Of a stretch of 64,000 nucleotides of DNA, positions 20,292-28,873 are shown piece by piece. Origin of the DNA: CADEED01 sp041395625 (GTDB taxonomy: Bacteria > Pseudomonadota > Gammaproteobacteria > Steroidobacterales > Steroidobacteraceae); assembly GCA_041395625.1 (NCBI GenBank), contig JAWLAE010000002.1:1054001-1118000 (forward strand), in the 5' to 3' direction. The notes below the pieces were generated by a model. It ran no database searches. It was not told the origin of the DNA and worked only from the letters and a program-made list of their open reading frames with translations. Numbering within the stretch: the stretch's first letter is position 1; every line of letters begins with the position of its first letter. A program made the translations under genes and the position numbers.

Positions 20292-22735
20292 AGATGTTGC
20301 GCATCACCATAGTTTTGCGCGTGCTGCTGGCCGCGTCGCTATTTCTTGCGGCCAGCGTCGTGGCCACCACCGCCACCACCAAACCGGGCTTCGACCATCT
20401 GACAACCGGCTTCGAGCTGGAGGGTAAGCACCAGACCACTGCCTGCGAATCGTGCCACGTCAATGCCGTCTTCAAAGGCACACCGCGCGAATGCGCTGCC
20501 TGTCATGCGAAAGGCACACGCGTCAATGCCTTGCCGAAGCCCTCCGGTCATATTCTGAGCACTGAACGCTGCGAGTCATGCCACACCGCCACCACCTTCG
20601 CACCAGCCGTGCGCTTCGATCACGCTGAGGCGCTCGGCAGTTGCGCCACCTGCCATAACAATGTGCAGGCGGTCGGCAAACCCGCCAATCACATTTCGAC
20701 AACTGCGGGCTGCGAGACCTGCCACAAGACGACCGCCTGGGCACCGGCGATCTTCGATCACGCGGGCATCACGGGCGGCTGCAGCAGTTGCCATAACGGC
20801 ACGCGCGCAACCGGCAAGAACGCCACCCATATCAACACCACCAGTAGCTGCGAATCCTGCCACACGGTACTTGCCTGGCGCCCCTATACACGGGTAGACC
20901 ATACCCAGGTAATTGGGAGTTGTGAAAGCTGCCACAACGGTACGGTGGCAACCGGCAAGAGTACGAACCACATCCCGACCACATCAACGTGCGAGTCTTG
21001 CCATACAACTTCCGCTTGGCAGCCGGCCAACTTCAGCCACGACGGCATCACCGGTAGCTGCGCCAGCTGCCACAATGGCCTTCGGGCGGAAGGCAAGAAC
21101 GACGCACACATTGCAAGCAGCAATGTCTGCGAGTCATGCCATAGTGTCGTCGCCTGGCAGCCCGTAACGCGGGTCGACCATACGCAGGTGGTAGGCAGCT
21201 GCTTCAGTTGTCACAACGGCACGACTGCCACGGGCAAGAACGCTGCGCACATCGCTTCGGACAACAACTGCGAATCATGCCATACGACCACGGCCTGGCA
21301 ACCCGCCAACTTCAATCACAATGGCGTCACCGGCAATTGCATCAGTTGTCACAATGGAACGCAGGCGACCGGCAAGAATGCGTCCCATATCCGTTCGAGC
21401 AGTTCATGCGAATCCTGTCATAGCGTAACCACTTGGCGTCCCGCCACACGTGTCGATCACACGCAGGTAACCGGCAGTTGCTTCAGTTGTCACAACGGCT
21501 CGATTGCCACCGGCAAGACAGCCGATCATATCGCCTCAGACAACAGCTGCGATTCGTGCCACACAACGAGCGGCTGGCGCCCCGCCAACTTCAGCCATAA
21601 CGGCGTCACCGGAAACTGTGTCAGTTGTCACAACGGCACGACCGCTACTGGCAAGAACGCCACTCATATCAACTCCAGCAACACCTGCGAGTCGTGCCAT
21701 AGCGTTGTCACGTGGCGTCCTGCAACACGCGTCGATCACACGCAAGTCACGGGAACCTGCTACAGCTGCCACAACGGCACGGTCGCAACGGGCAAGGGTG
21801 CCAACCACGTCGCATCGAACAACACCTGCGAGACCTGCCATACAACTACAGCTTGGCGGCCCGCGACGTTCAGCCACGCGGGCATCACCAACAACTGCGT
21901 CAGCTGCCACAACGGCACGCAGGCCACCGGCAAGAGCACGAGCCACATCAGTTCGAGCAATACCTGCGAGGCGTGCCACTCGACGACTGCCTGGCGCCCG
22001 GCCACGCGCGTCGATCACACCCAGGTGACGGGCAGTTGCTTCAGCTGCCACAACGGCACGCTCGCGACTGGCAAGGGCACTAACCACATCCCGAGCGCCA
22101 ATACCTGCGAGACCTGCCACGTCACGACCGCGTGGACACCGGCGCGCTTCGACCATGCCGGCGTAGCACCGGGTACCTGCAGCACCTGTCACAACGGTGT
22201 GCGCTCGACCGGCAAACCAACCAACCACCTGCCGACAACGGCGGAGTGCGACGCCTGCCATACGACAGTCGCCTGGCGTCCGGCAGGTTTCGACCACGCA
22301 GGCGTTACCGGCGGCTGCGCCAACTGCCACAACGGTTCCACTGCCACCGGCAAGCCTACGGGGCACATGACGACCGCCCGCGAGTGCAACATGTGTCATA
22401 CGGTAAACGCCTGGACGCCGCTCAGTTTCCGCCATACGTCGGTTAACTACCCCGGTGATCACCGTGGCAATCTCACTTGTATCCGTTGTCACTCATCGAA
22501 TTCGGATCAGGTGGTCTGGCGTACACCGACGTACGCCAACTCGTGTGCCGGATGTCACTCCAGCAAATATAAGTCGGACCCGCACAAGAAGACGGACAGT
22601 CCCTCAACGCGCTATACCGTCAGTGAGCTGCGCAATTGTTCAGGCGCTTGCCACACTTACACTGACGCAACCCTGACGACTATCTCAAAGCGTCGTAATG
22701 GCCCTCAGCACCGTGTTACTGATGGCGGCTTCTGA
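20288..22735 (+). CDS. Giant multiheme cytochrome c, 31 CXXCH plus one CXXXCH
   Basis: 815 residues from ATG 20288, which overlaps the previous stop (ATGA) and begins a signal peptide (MKMLRITIVLRVLLAASLFL). I count 31 CXXCH motifs and one CSGACH (CXXXCH) at 22637-22654, so up to 32 hemes. The first segment (GFDHLTTGFELEGKH, then CESCH and CAACH) is the same repeat type as in the upstream cytochrome. After that the protein becomes a very regular array with CHNGT.ATGK..HI and alternating RVDHTQV and FSHNGV segments, with four hemes and four free His per 93 residues. It resembles the repeat cytochromes of metal-reducing bacteria. The C-terminal ~80 residues are less regular. Confidence 0.95.
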   Translation: MKMLRITIVLRVLLAASLFLAASVVATTATTKPGFDHLTTGFELEGKHQTTACESCHVNAVFKGTPRECAACHAKGTRVNALPKPSGHILSTERCESCHTATTFAPAVRFDHAEALGSCATCHNNVQAVGKPANHISTTAGCETCHKTTAWAPAIFDHAGITGGCSSCHNGTRATGKNATHINTTSSCESCHTVLAWRPYTRVDHTQVIGSCESCHNGTVATGKSTNHIPTTSTCESCHTTSAWQPANFSHDGITGSCASCHNGLRAEGKNDAHIASSNVCESCHSVVAWQPVTRVDHTQVVGSCFSCHNGTTATGKNAAHIASDNNCESCHTTTAWQPANFNHNGVTGNCISCHNGTQATGKNASHIRSSSSCESCHSVTTWRPATRVDHTQVTGSCFSCHNGSIATGKTADHIASDNSCDSCHTTSGWRPANFSHNGVTGNCVSCHNGTTATGKNATHINSSNTCESCHSVVTWRPATRVDHTQVTGTCYSCHNGTVATGKGANHVASNNTCETCHTTTAWRPATFSHAGITNNCVSCHNGTQATGKSTSHISSSNTCEACHSTTAWRPATRVDHTQVTGSCFSCHNGTLATGKGTNHIPSANTCETCHVTTAWTPARFDHAGVAPGTCSTCHNGVRSTGKPTNHLPTTAECDACHTTVAWRPAGFDHAGVTGGCANCHNGSTATGKPTGHMTTARECNMCHTVNAWTPLSFRHTSVNYPGDHRGNLTCIRCHSSNSDQVVWRTPTYANSCAGCHSSKYKSDPHKKTDSPSTRYTVSELRNCSGACHTYTDATLTTISKRRNGPQHRVTDGGF
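20888..22282 (+). repeat. 279-bp coding tandem repeat in the giant cytochrome
   Basis: The RVDHTQV codon block starts at 20888, 21167, 21446, 21725 and 22004, exactly 279 bp (93 codons) apart each time. Each unit encodes four CXXCH motifs. The last unit departs from the pattern with a one-residue insertion (VAPGTC) and different ends. Many synonymous differences between units suggest the array is not a very recent amplification. Confidence 0.9.
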
Positions 22736-25139
22736 TGCGCGCCGCAGCGCGAAGGATCGGGTCGGCGTCTTGGTGGCGCTGGCCGCGACGCTCTGCTGCG
22801 TTTCGTTCGCCGTTCATGCACAGGCCCCAATCCGGCTGATCGATTTCGTCGAGGCCAATGACGGCGAGCGCAACGTCGACGTGCAGGTGCAATTCAACTG
22901 CATCGTGCGCTACATGGCGCACGATCCGCTCGACTACGGCCAACGCGTGCGCATCCGCCTGCGCCTCGGCAATGATTGCGGCGTCAACGGCCGATCGATC
23001 GCAGGCGAACTACCGACCATCGGCGGCGACAGTCGCATCGTCAAGGCTGCGCGGCTCGAAGAGGCGGCGCCGGCTGAAGCGGCGGTCATCCTGGAGTGGG
23101 CTCGTCCATACAACTACGTGCTGGCGCCGACCACCAATGGCCGCGGCATTCGGGTGCGAGTCTTGAACGCGTTCAAAGGCCAGGCGCGCATGCTGGTGAT
23201 CGAGAGCGAGGAAGAATCGCCAAGCGGCTACGCGATCAATCTGATGTCCTCGACGACACCGTTCGAGCCAGCCGAGATCGACGCCGCCCAGTCGCTGCTC
23301 AAAACCACAGTCTATGTGTCCACGGTCGAGCTAGAGGCGACCAAGTGGTATCGCCTGCGTGCGGGTCCGATCGTGCGCCGCCCTGATGCGGACCGCTTGT
23401 TGGTGGTGGCGCAGCAGCCGTATCCGCGTGCGTGGCTAGGCATCGATGACGAGCCAAATGCAGTCGGCGAGCCGATCGACAAAGTGTCCACGGTTGCCCC
23501 GACCGTACCAATCGATCCGGCACTGCCAGACGATGAGCGCGCCAAGCTATTGGACGCGGCTCGCAGGGCAATGAGTCGCAAGGATTACGCCAAGAGCACG
23601 GAGCTCCTGACCAAGTTGACACGTCAGCCGGAGTACCCAGCCCGCTCACAGGCGCAGGAGCTGCTAGGCCTGACCCGCGAACGCGCCGGGCAGGTAGCGC
23701 ACGCGAAAGCGGAGTACCAGGAGTACCTGCGACGTTATCCGGACGGCGATGCCGCCGGGCGCATCCGCAAACGCCTGCGCGCGCTGGCAACGGCCGCACT
23801 GGCGGCCAAGACCGGCACGGGTGGTGGCCGCGACGACGGCGCCTGGAAGCTCACCGGCGGCGCAGCGCAGACCTATCGCTGGGAGAACAACTCGATCACC
23901 GCGCCGGAAGTCAACACCTCGCAACAGACGCAGAATGCGGTGTACACGGACGGCGATTTCATCGCGCGCCGACGTGGCGAGCAATACGACTTCGTGGCAC
24001 GTGTATCCGCCGGTTACGCGAAAGATATGCTGACGAACGGACCGGGCGATCAGGCGCGGGTCTCAGCCGCGTTCGTCGAGCTGACCGATCGCGAGCGTGG
24101 CATCGCCGCGCGCTTTGGCCGGCAATCGCGCAATTCTGGTGGCTTGCTCGGCACCTTCGACGGCTTGTTCGGCTCCTATCAGTTGCGACCCAAGATGGCC
24201 GTCAATGTTGCGGTGGGTTTGCCGGTGGAATCGACGCGTTCGAGCCCGCAAACGGACCGGCAGTTCATCGGCATTTCCACGGACTTCGGACCGTTCCGCG
24301 AGCATTGGGACTTCAGCACCTATCTGATCGCGCAGCAGTATGCCGGTGAGACCGATCGACGAGCCGTTGGCTTCGAGACACGGTATTTCGTGCCTGGTCG
24401 TACGCTGGTGACCTTGATCGACTACGACTTCTTCTATCAGCAACTGAACAGTGTCGTGTTGATGGGCAGCCTACAATTGCCGGCGCGGTGGGCTTTGAGT
24501 TTCAATCTGGACCATCGTCAGTCGCCAGTGCTAACCACTCGCAATGCGCTGATCGGCCAGCCGGTGGCCACGCTCGATGAACTGTTGGGCCTGTTTTCGT
24601 CGGAGGAGATCCGGCGTTTGGCTGAGGACCGTACGCCGCTGAGCGATGCCTACTCGCTATCACTGTCACGCCCGCTCGGTGAGCGATTCGAAATGAGCCT
24701 CGACGTATTTGCGAGCCGCACTGCGGCGAGCGTCGCGTCGGGCGGCGTCGAAGCCACGCCCGCCACCGGTCTCGACCGCACAATCCAGCTGCAGCTGTCT
24801 GGCTCTAGCCTATGGAAGTCGAGCGACTGGTGGGTGCTGCAATTGCGCACACAGGACTCTAGCAACAGAAAGATCGATTCGGTGGGCCTAGCGAGCCGCC
24901 TGCCGATCGGCGGCGCGTGGCGGCTCGGTCCGCGCATACGGGTAGATCGACGTGTGTCGCAGCTGGATTCGGCCCGGGAAATCTTGTACGTTCCGACGCT
25001 GCGGCTCGATTATCAGAAAGGCCGGACGTGGATCGAATTCGAAGGTGGCGCCGAACTCGGCAGTCGCGATCTACTGCCCGTCGAGACGGAGAAGACCAGG
25101 CGTTACTACTTCGGCCTTGGCTATCGGTTGAGCTTCTGA
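22698..25139 (+). CDS. Outer-membrane beta-barrel with TPR-like periplasmic domain
   Basis: 813 residues; ATG 22698 overlaps the cytochrome gene by 38 bp, and ATG 22722 is an alternative. A signal peptide (VGVLVALAATLCCVSFAVHA) is followed by a periplasmic domain (about 45-270), a TPR-like helical stretch (about 275-360, with EYQEYLRRYPDGDAAGRI) and a long barrel (about 375-813) rich in alternating strands. The last residues, YYFGLGYRLSF, end in Phe as outer-membrane proteins do. Placed after two huge cytochromes, it is the likely outer-membrane pore or anchor of the system, analogous in role to MtrB/PioB-type porins. No sequence relation to MtrB is claimed. Confidence 0.8.
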   Translation: MALSTVLLMAASDARRSAKDRVGVLVALAATLCCVSFAVHAQAPIRLIDFVEANDGERNVDVQVQFNCIVRYMAHDPLDYGQRVRIRLRLGNDCGVNGRSIAGELPTIGGDSRIVKAARLEEAAPAEAAVILEWARPYNYVLAPTTNGRGIRVRVLNAFKGQARMLVIESEEESPSGYAINLMSSTTPFEPAEIDAAQSLLKTTVYVSTVELEATKWYRLRAGPIVRRPDADRLLVVAQQPYPRAWLGIDDEPNAVGEPIDKVSTVAPTVPIDPALPDDERAKLLDAARRAMSRKDYAKSTELLTKLTRQPEYPARSQAQELLGLTRERAGQVAHAKAEYQEYLRRYPDGDAAGRIRKRLRALATAALAAKTGTGGGRDDGAWKLTGGAAQTYRWENNSITAPEVNTSQQTQNAVYTDGDFIARRRGEQYDFVARVSAGYAKDMLTNGPGDQARVSAAFVELTDRERGIAARFGRQSRNSGGLLGTFDGLFGSYQLRPKMAVNVAVGLPVESTRSSPQTDRQFIGISTDFGPFREHWDFSTYLIAQQYAGETDRRAVGFETRYFVPGRTLVTLIDYDFFYQQLNSVVLMGSLQLPARWALSFNLDHRQSPVLTTRNALIGQPVATLDELLGLFSSEEIRRLAEDRTPLSDAYSLSLSRPLGERFEMSLDVFASRTAASVASGGVEATPATGLDRTIQLQLSGSSLWKSSDWWVLQLRTQDSSNRKIDSVGLASRLPIGGAWRLGPRIRVDRRVSQLDSAREILYVPTLRLDYQKGRTWIEFEGGAELGSRDLLPVETEKTRRYYFGLGYRLSF

Positions 25140-25144
25140 GAGCA

Positions 25145-25729
25145 GTGGCGCTGAACCGCACGACCGTCCGCGTGGCAACACTGGCGAGCCTGTGCGTGCT
25201 CGGCGCCTGTACCGCACTGCCGCCGCCCGAGCCGCGGAGCCATCTGGATGAGCGGACCGGCGTCACACTGACCGTGGTCGATCAGCCGTTGGTGTTCGCC
25301 CGCGAACGACGCGACATCGCCGCCAACGTGCGCGACTACATCACGCTGGTGGCGGTCGAACGTGACCAAGCCGGCAAGTTCACACTCGCCCTCATTGCTT
25401 ATCGCTGGTCCACGATCGACAAGCGAGTCAACGACGAGTCGCTCGACGCCAACACGAAACTCGTCATTGTGGCCGACGGACGCGACATACGTCTGGAACC
25501 GCTTGCCGACGAACTGCCGGCTGACCTGCAGGGAGATCCGCGCCTCCTGCCGCCGGCCGCCCCCGAATATGCCACCACCGCATATCAGGTCGACGCCGCC
25601 ACGCTCACTTTCATCGCCACGAGTGCGAACCTGTCGGCGTTCTACGAAGACGCCACGCAGCCATTGTCATTCGCGCTCTGGAACGATGCACGCGATGCAC
25701 TGGCGCACTTCGCCAGAGACCGACATTGA
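25145..25729 (+). CDS. Putative outer-membrane lipoprotein
   Basis: 194 residues from GTG 25145, six bases after the barrel stop. The N-terminus is a lipoprotein signal with lipobox VLGAC and acylated Cys near residue 19. The rest is a mixed alpha/beta domain without a motif I recognise; no CXXCH is present. The close spacing makes it the last gene of the cytochrome operon, so an assembly or stabilising role for the outer-membrane partner is plausible but inferred. The convergent 7-TM gene ends 15 bp away. Confidence 0.72.
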   Translation: MALNRTTVRVATLASLCVLGACTALPPPEPRSHLDERTGVTLTVVDQPLVFARERRDIAANVRDYITLVAVERDQAGKFTLALIAYRWSTIDKRVNDESLDANTKLVIVADGRDIRLEPLADELPADLQGDPRLLPPAAPEYATTAYQVDAATLTFIATSANLSAFYEDATQPLSFALWNDARDALAHFARDRH

Positions 25730-25744
25730 CATTTACCGAGGTGC

Positions 25745-26704
25745 TCAGCTCTGGGCTGGCTGCTTCTCGGGCGTCTCCAGCTGCTGCCGCGAAAGCTCCG
25801 CCTTCTTGTGCGCGGGTGTACGCGCTGCCAGCACTGCCGCGATGATGACGCCCAGCGTGAACAGGCTCATCTCGATCGCAAACTCTTGCGGCCTCTCCCA
25901 AAACTCCGTGAACAGATGCCAGCGACCGGCAATCTCGACGGCGTTCCAGGCAATGATCGCCGTCGGAATGCCGTAGCGGATGGCGGTCGTCACTTTCCAG
26001 AACTTCATCAGACGCTGGAACAGATAGACCGCCCAGATGACATTCAGGAAGAAGATGCCGTAGGTGACCGGATGGCGATCGCCCAGGATGTTCTCATCGT
26101 AAATGAACAGCAACAACAGGTAACAAAACCAAACCACGTACACCGTCTCGAGCGCGGTTATCGCGGCGAAGTTGCGCTGATGCCCGGGGGTGGGTTTGCC
26201 CGTCTTCAGACCCCCGTGGCGCTGGAACCAGAGGAAGAAGTTGCACTTCGTTTCCTTATTCAGCAGAAAGTACACCAGTGTCGCTGACATGACACCGATC
26301 GAGGACATCATCACCAGGTACTCTGCCTTGGTGGCAATCGCGCCGGCCACCGCCTTGTCCATCAAGTCAGGCACGCCGAGGTAGTTAGCGGACCAGACGA
26401 ACGAAAATTCGATCCAGCCGGTCCACAGGAACGTGCCAGCCCAGAAGCCATACCAGGTGGCCGAGACTTCGTTGCTGTTCTTCATGCCAAGGAACAGAAG
26501 CACCGCACCGAACAGGCCCATCGCGAACGCGGACTGATAAACATAGGCGGGCCCCGGCCAGACGTCTTCCATCACGATCATCACCGTGTGGCCCAACGCC
26601 TGTACGACGAACACGATGACGAAGGCCAACAGGCCGACCCAAGGCGGACGATACAACAGACTCATCAATTTGCTCTGCGGAGCAGCGGGTGCTTGCGTGT
26701 TCAT
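25745..26704 (-). CDS. Seven-helix inner-membrane protein, function unknown
   Basis: 319 residues with about seven membrane helices (near 22-42, 53-73, 83-103, 128-148, 182-202, 212-232 and 275-293) and a charged C-terminal tail ending in the cytoplasm. GGAG lies about 7 nt before the start. Several His and aromatic residues (ALGHTVMIVMEDVWPGPAY, WNAVEIAGRWHLF) sit at membrane borders, but no H-X13-H pair is seen. I do not recognise the family. It lies between the cytochrome operon and a divergent two-component system, so it may be a conserved inner-membrane partner of the electron-transfer system or a target of the regulator. Confidence 0.7.
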   Translation of the reverse strand: MNTQAPAAPQSKLMSLLYRPPWVGLLAFVIVFVVQALGHTVMIVMEDVWPGPAYVYQSAFAMGLFGAVLLFLGMKNSNEVSATWYGFWAGTFLWTGWIEFSFVWSANYLGVPDLMDKAVAGAIATKAEYLVMMSSIGVMSATLVYFLLNKETKCNFFLWFQRHGGLKTGKPTPGHQRNFAAITALETVYVVWFCYLLLLFIYDENILGDRHPVTYGIFFLNVIWAVYLFQRLMKFWKVTTAIRYGIPTAIIAWNAVEIAGRWHLFTEFWERPQEFAIEMSLFTLGVIIAAVLAARTPAHKKAELSRQQLETPEKQPAQS

Positions 26705-26781
26705 CTATTTCTCCTATGCTTGCCAGTCTAGGGCCAAGCGTTACGGCGCTGTGTCAACAGCCGGTTAACAACGCGAAATCA

Positions 26782-27489
26782 ATGCAAACACCATCACAAA
26801 GATTGCTATTGGTGGACGATGACGTCGAGCTGGCGGCAATGCTGCAGGAATTCCTGCAGTTGCAGGGGTTCGAGACAGACGTCGTACACAGCGCCGAGGC
26901 GGCACTGCACCAGATCGCGCAAGCCCCGCCTGACCTCGCGGTGCTGGACGTCATGTTGCCCGGCATGAGTGGCTTTGAAGCGCTGCAGGTCTTGCGCGCG
27001 CGGCACGATTTCCCGGTGATCATGCTCACTGCACGCGGCGAAGAATCGGAGCGCATCCTGGGGCTGCTGCGGGGCGCGGATGACTACCTCGCGAAGCCAT
27101 GTAGTCCGCTGGAGCTGACGTTGCGCATCCGCACGATTCTGAAGAGGGTGCGTCCCGAGCGCCGCGCAGATGGCGTACCCACAATGCTCCAGATCGGGCC
27201 GGTACGTCTCGATACGCGCCGTCGCGAGGCCTATCTGCAGACCCAGCTACTGAATCTCACGGCCGCCGAGATGCGCGTGCTGGAACAGCTGATGCAGCAT
27301 GCCGGCGAAGTGCTGTCGCGTGCGCGCTTGACACAACTGGCGCTGGAACGCCCCCTGGAAGCCTACGATCGCAGTATCGACACGCTGATCAGCAAACTGC
27401 GCAGCAAATTGCGCGCCGCGGGTTTGAGCAAGGACTGCATCAGCAGCGTCCGCGGTCAAGGCTACGTGCTGGATTTCCCCGAGCATTGA
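26782..27489 (+). CDS. OmpR-family response regulator (CpxR-like)
   Basis: 235 residues: a receiver with acidic pair D12-D13, acceptor D56 in LAVLDVMLPG and Lys in DYLAKPCSPLEL, followed by a winged-helix DNA-binding domain (about 140-233) ending in SSVRGQGYVLDFPE. ATG 26782 was chosen because the receiver fold starts directly after it; the open frame upstream crosses the divergent promoter region. The kinase gene starts 4 bp later. The sequence pattern is nearest CpxR/RstA. Control of the neighbouring cytochrome or 7-TM genes is an inference from position. Confidence 0.9.
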   Translation: MQTPSQRLLLVDDDVELAAMLQEFLQLQGFETDVVHSAEAALHQIAQAPPDLAVLDVMLPGMSGFEALQVLRARHDFPVIMLTARGEESERILGLLRGADDYLAKPCSPLELTLRIRTILKRVRPERRADGVPTMLQIGPVRLDTRRREAYLQTQLLNLTAAEMRVLEQLMQHAGEVLSRARLTQLALERPLEAYDRSIDTLISKLRSKLRAAGLSKDCISSVRGQGYVLDFPEH

Positions 27490-27493
27490 ATCG

Positions 27494-28849
27494 ATGCAGC
27501 TACCGTCTACTCGACTCTACTGGCGCATGGCGCTCTATATCGGGACCGCGCTGCTCGCGTTCGTCGTGCTGTCACTGGTGAGCGTCTATATCGTTGCCAC
27601 CGGTGAACTCGAGAACTACACCGCAACCAAACACAGCGGTATCGGCCGCGAGGCCGCGGCAGTACTGCGCGCTGGCGGGCGCCCCGCTCTCGAACGATGG
27701 TTGCGTACCGAGGCCGCAATTCCCGAGGACGTCACCGTTTACGTGCTCGACGCCGCCAGCCGCGACATCCGTGGTTTGCCATTGCCGAAACTATACGCAG
27801 ACTTCATCCGCCGCTCGGTGGTCGGTGTGCCGACCGACACGGCTGACAACTATCAACCCGTACGCCTCGCACCGCAGCTGCTGGCGCCGAACGGTGAGAT
27901 CTACACTTTTCTGGTTCTGCCGCGGCGTTTCACGCTGCTCGGCAGCAGCCTGACCACGCTCGGCCTACTGGCGGCTGCCATACTGGTGATCGCGACGGTA
28001 GCGTGGTGGATTGCCCGCGGCGTCGGTCGGCCGCTGGGCGAACTGCAGCGAGTCGTGAGGGAGCTCGCATCCGGCCAGATCGAAGCGCGCGTGCCGAGCG
28101 CGATCGCGGCGCGGCGCGACGAACTGGGCTATCTCGCCGCGGACGTGAATCGCATGGCCGCGCAGATTGCCGGTCTCCTCAGTAGTCGCTCACGACTGAT
28201 GAGCGACCTCTCGCACGAGCTGCGCTCGCCGCTCGCTCGCCTGCAGGCAGCAGTCGGACTGGCTGCGCATCGGAGTTCCATCGAAGACGCGACCGTGACA
28301 CGCATCGAGCAGGAAATCCGCCGGATCGACCGAGCGATCGGCGATCTGCTGACATTCTCGCGAGTCGACTCGAGCCCGACTCCGTTGCAGCAGCATCTGG
28401 TGAAGCTGGAGGAACTGCTGCGTACGCTGGCGCGCGACGAGGACCTCGAAGCCGCAACGCACGACTGTCGCATTGAGACCAATGCGATCGACAGCGCCAC
28501 AGTCGTCGGCGATCCGGACCTACTGCGTAGCGGCTTCGAAAATATCCTGCGCAACGCCATTCGCCATACCGCAGTCGACTCGGTCGTTTCCATCGCGATA
28601 ACGCGAGACGCCGCACAGTGCGTCGTTACGATCGCCGACCGCGGCCCGGGTGTGCCCGCAGAATTCCTGCCGCAGATGTTCGAGCCGTATGTCCGGGCGC
28701 CGAACGCTACGCACGGCACCGGCACCGGGCTTGGTCTTGCGATCGCGCGCCGGGTATTCGAGGCGCACGGCGGCGGAGTTGACGCCAGTCTGCGCGACGA
28801 TGGTGGTTTGATGATGCGCGTCTGGCTACCGGCAGCCGATCTGCGTTGA
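27494..28849 (+). CDS. Sensor histidine kinase (CpxA-like)
   Basis: 451 residues. TM1 is about 12-34, a small periplasmic domain about 35-150, TM2 about 153-173, and HAMP about 174-228. The H-box is SDLSHELRSPLARL with His241. The ATPase domain has ENILRNAIRHT, ADRGPGVP and GTGTGLGLAIARRV. All catalytic boxes are present. It forms a pair with the OmpR-type regulator just upstream (4-bp gap). The layout suggests an envelope sensor; the signal is unknown. It ends 25 bp before the convergent hslO gene. Confidence 0.92.
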   Translation: MQLPSTRLYWRMALYIGTALLAFVVLSLVSVYIVATGELENYTATKHSGIGREAAAVLRAGGRPALERWLRTEAAIPEDVTVYVLDAASRDIRGLPLPKLYADFIRRSVVGVPTDTADNYQPVRLAPQLLAPNGEIYTFLVLPRRFTLLGSSLTTLGLLAAAILVIATVAWWIARGVGRPLGELQRVVRELASGQIEARVPSAIAARRDELGYLAADVNRMAAQIAGLLSSRSRLMSDLSHELRSPLARLQAAVGLAAHRSSIEDATVTRIEQEIRRIDRAIGDLLTFSRVDSSPTPLQQHLVKLEELLRTLARDEDLEAATHDCRIETNAIDSATVVGDPDLLRSGFENILRNAIRHTAVDSVVSIAITRDAAQCVVTIADRGPGVPAEFLPQMFEPYVRAPNATHGTGTGLGLAIARRVFEAHGGGVDASLRDDGGLMMRVWLPAADLR

Positions 28850-28873
28850 CGAGGCATGGCGCGCCCGATTGGA

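Noticed and set aside
20888..22282. CRISPR-like array
   Set aside because: Repeats are 279 bp, in frame, and encode heme motifs; there are no short repeats, spacers or cas genes.
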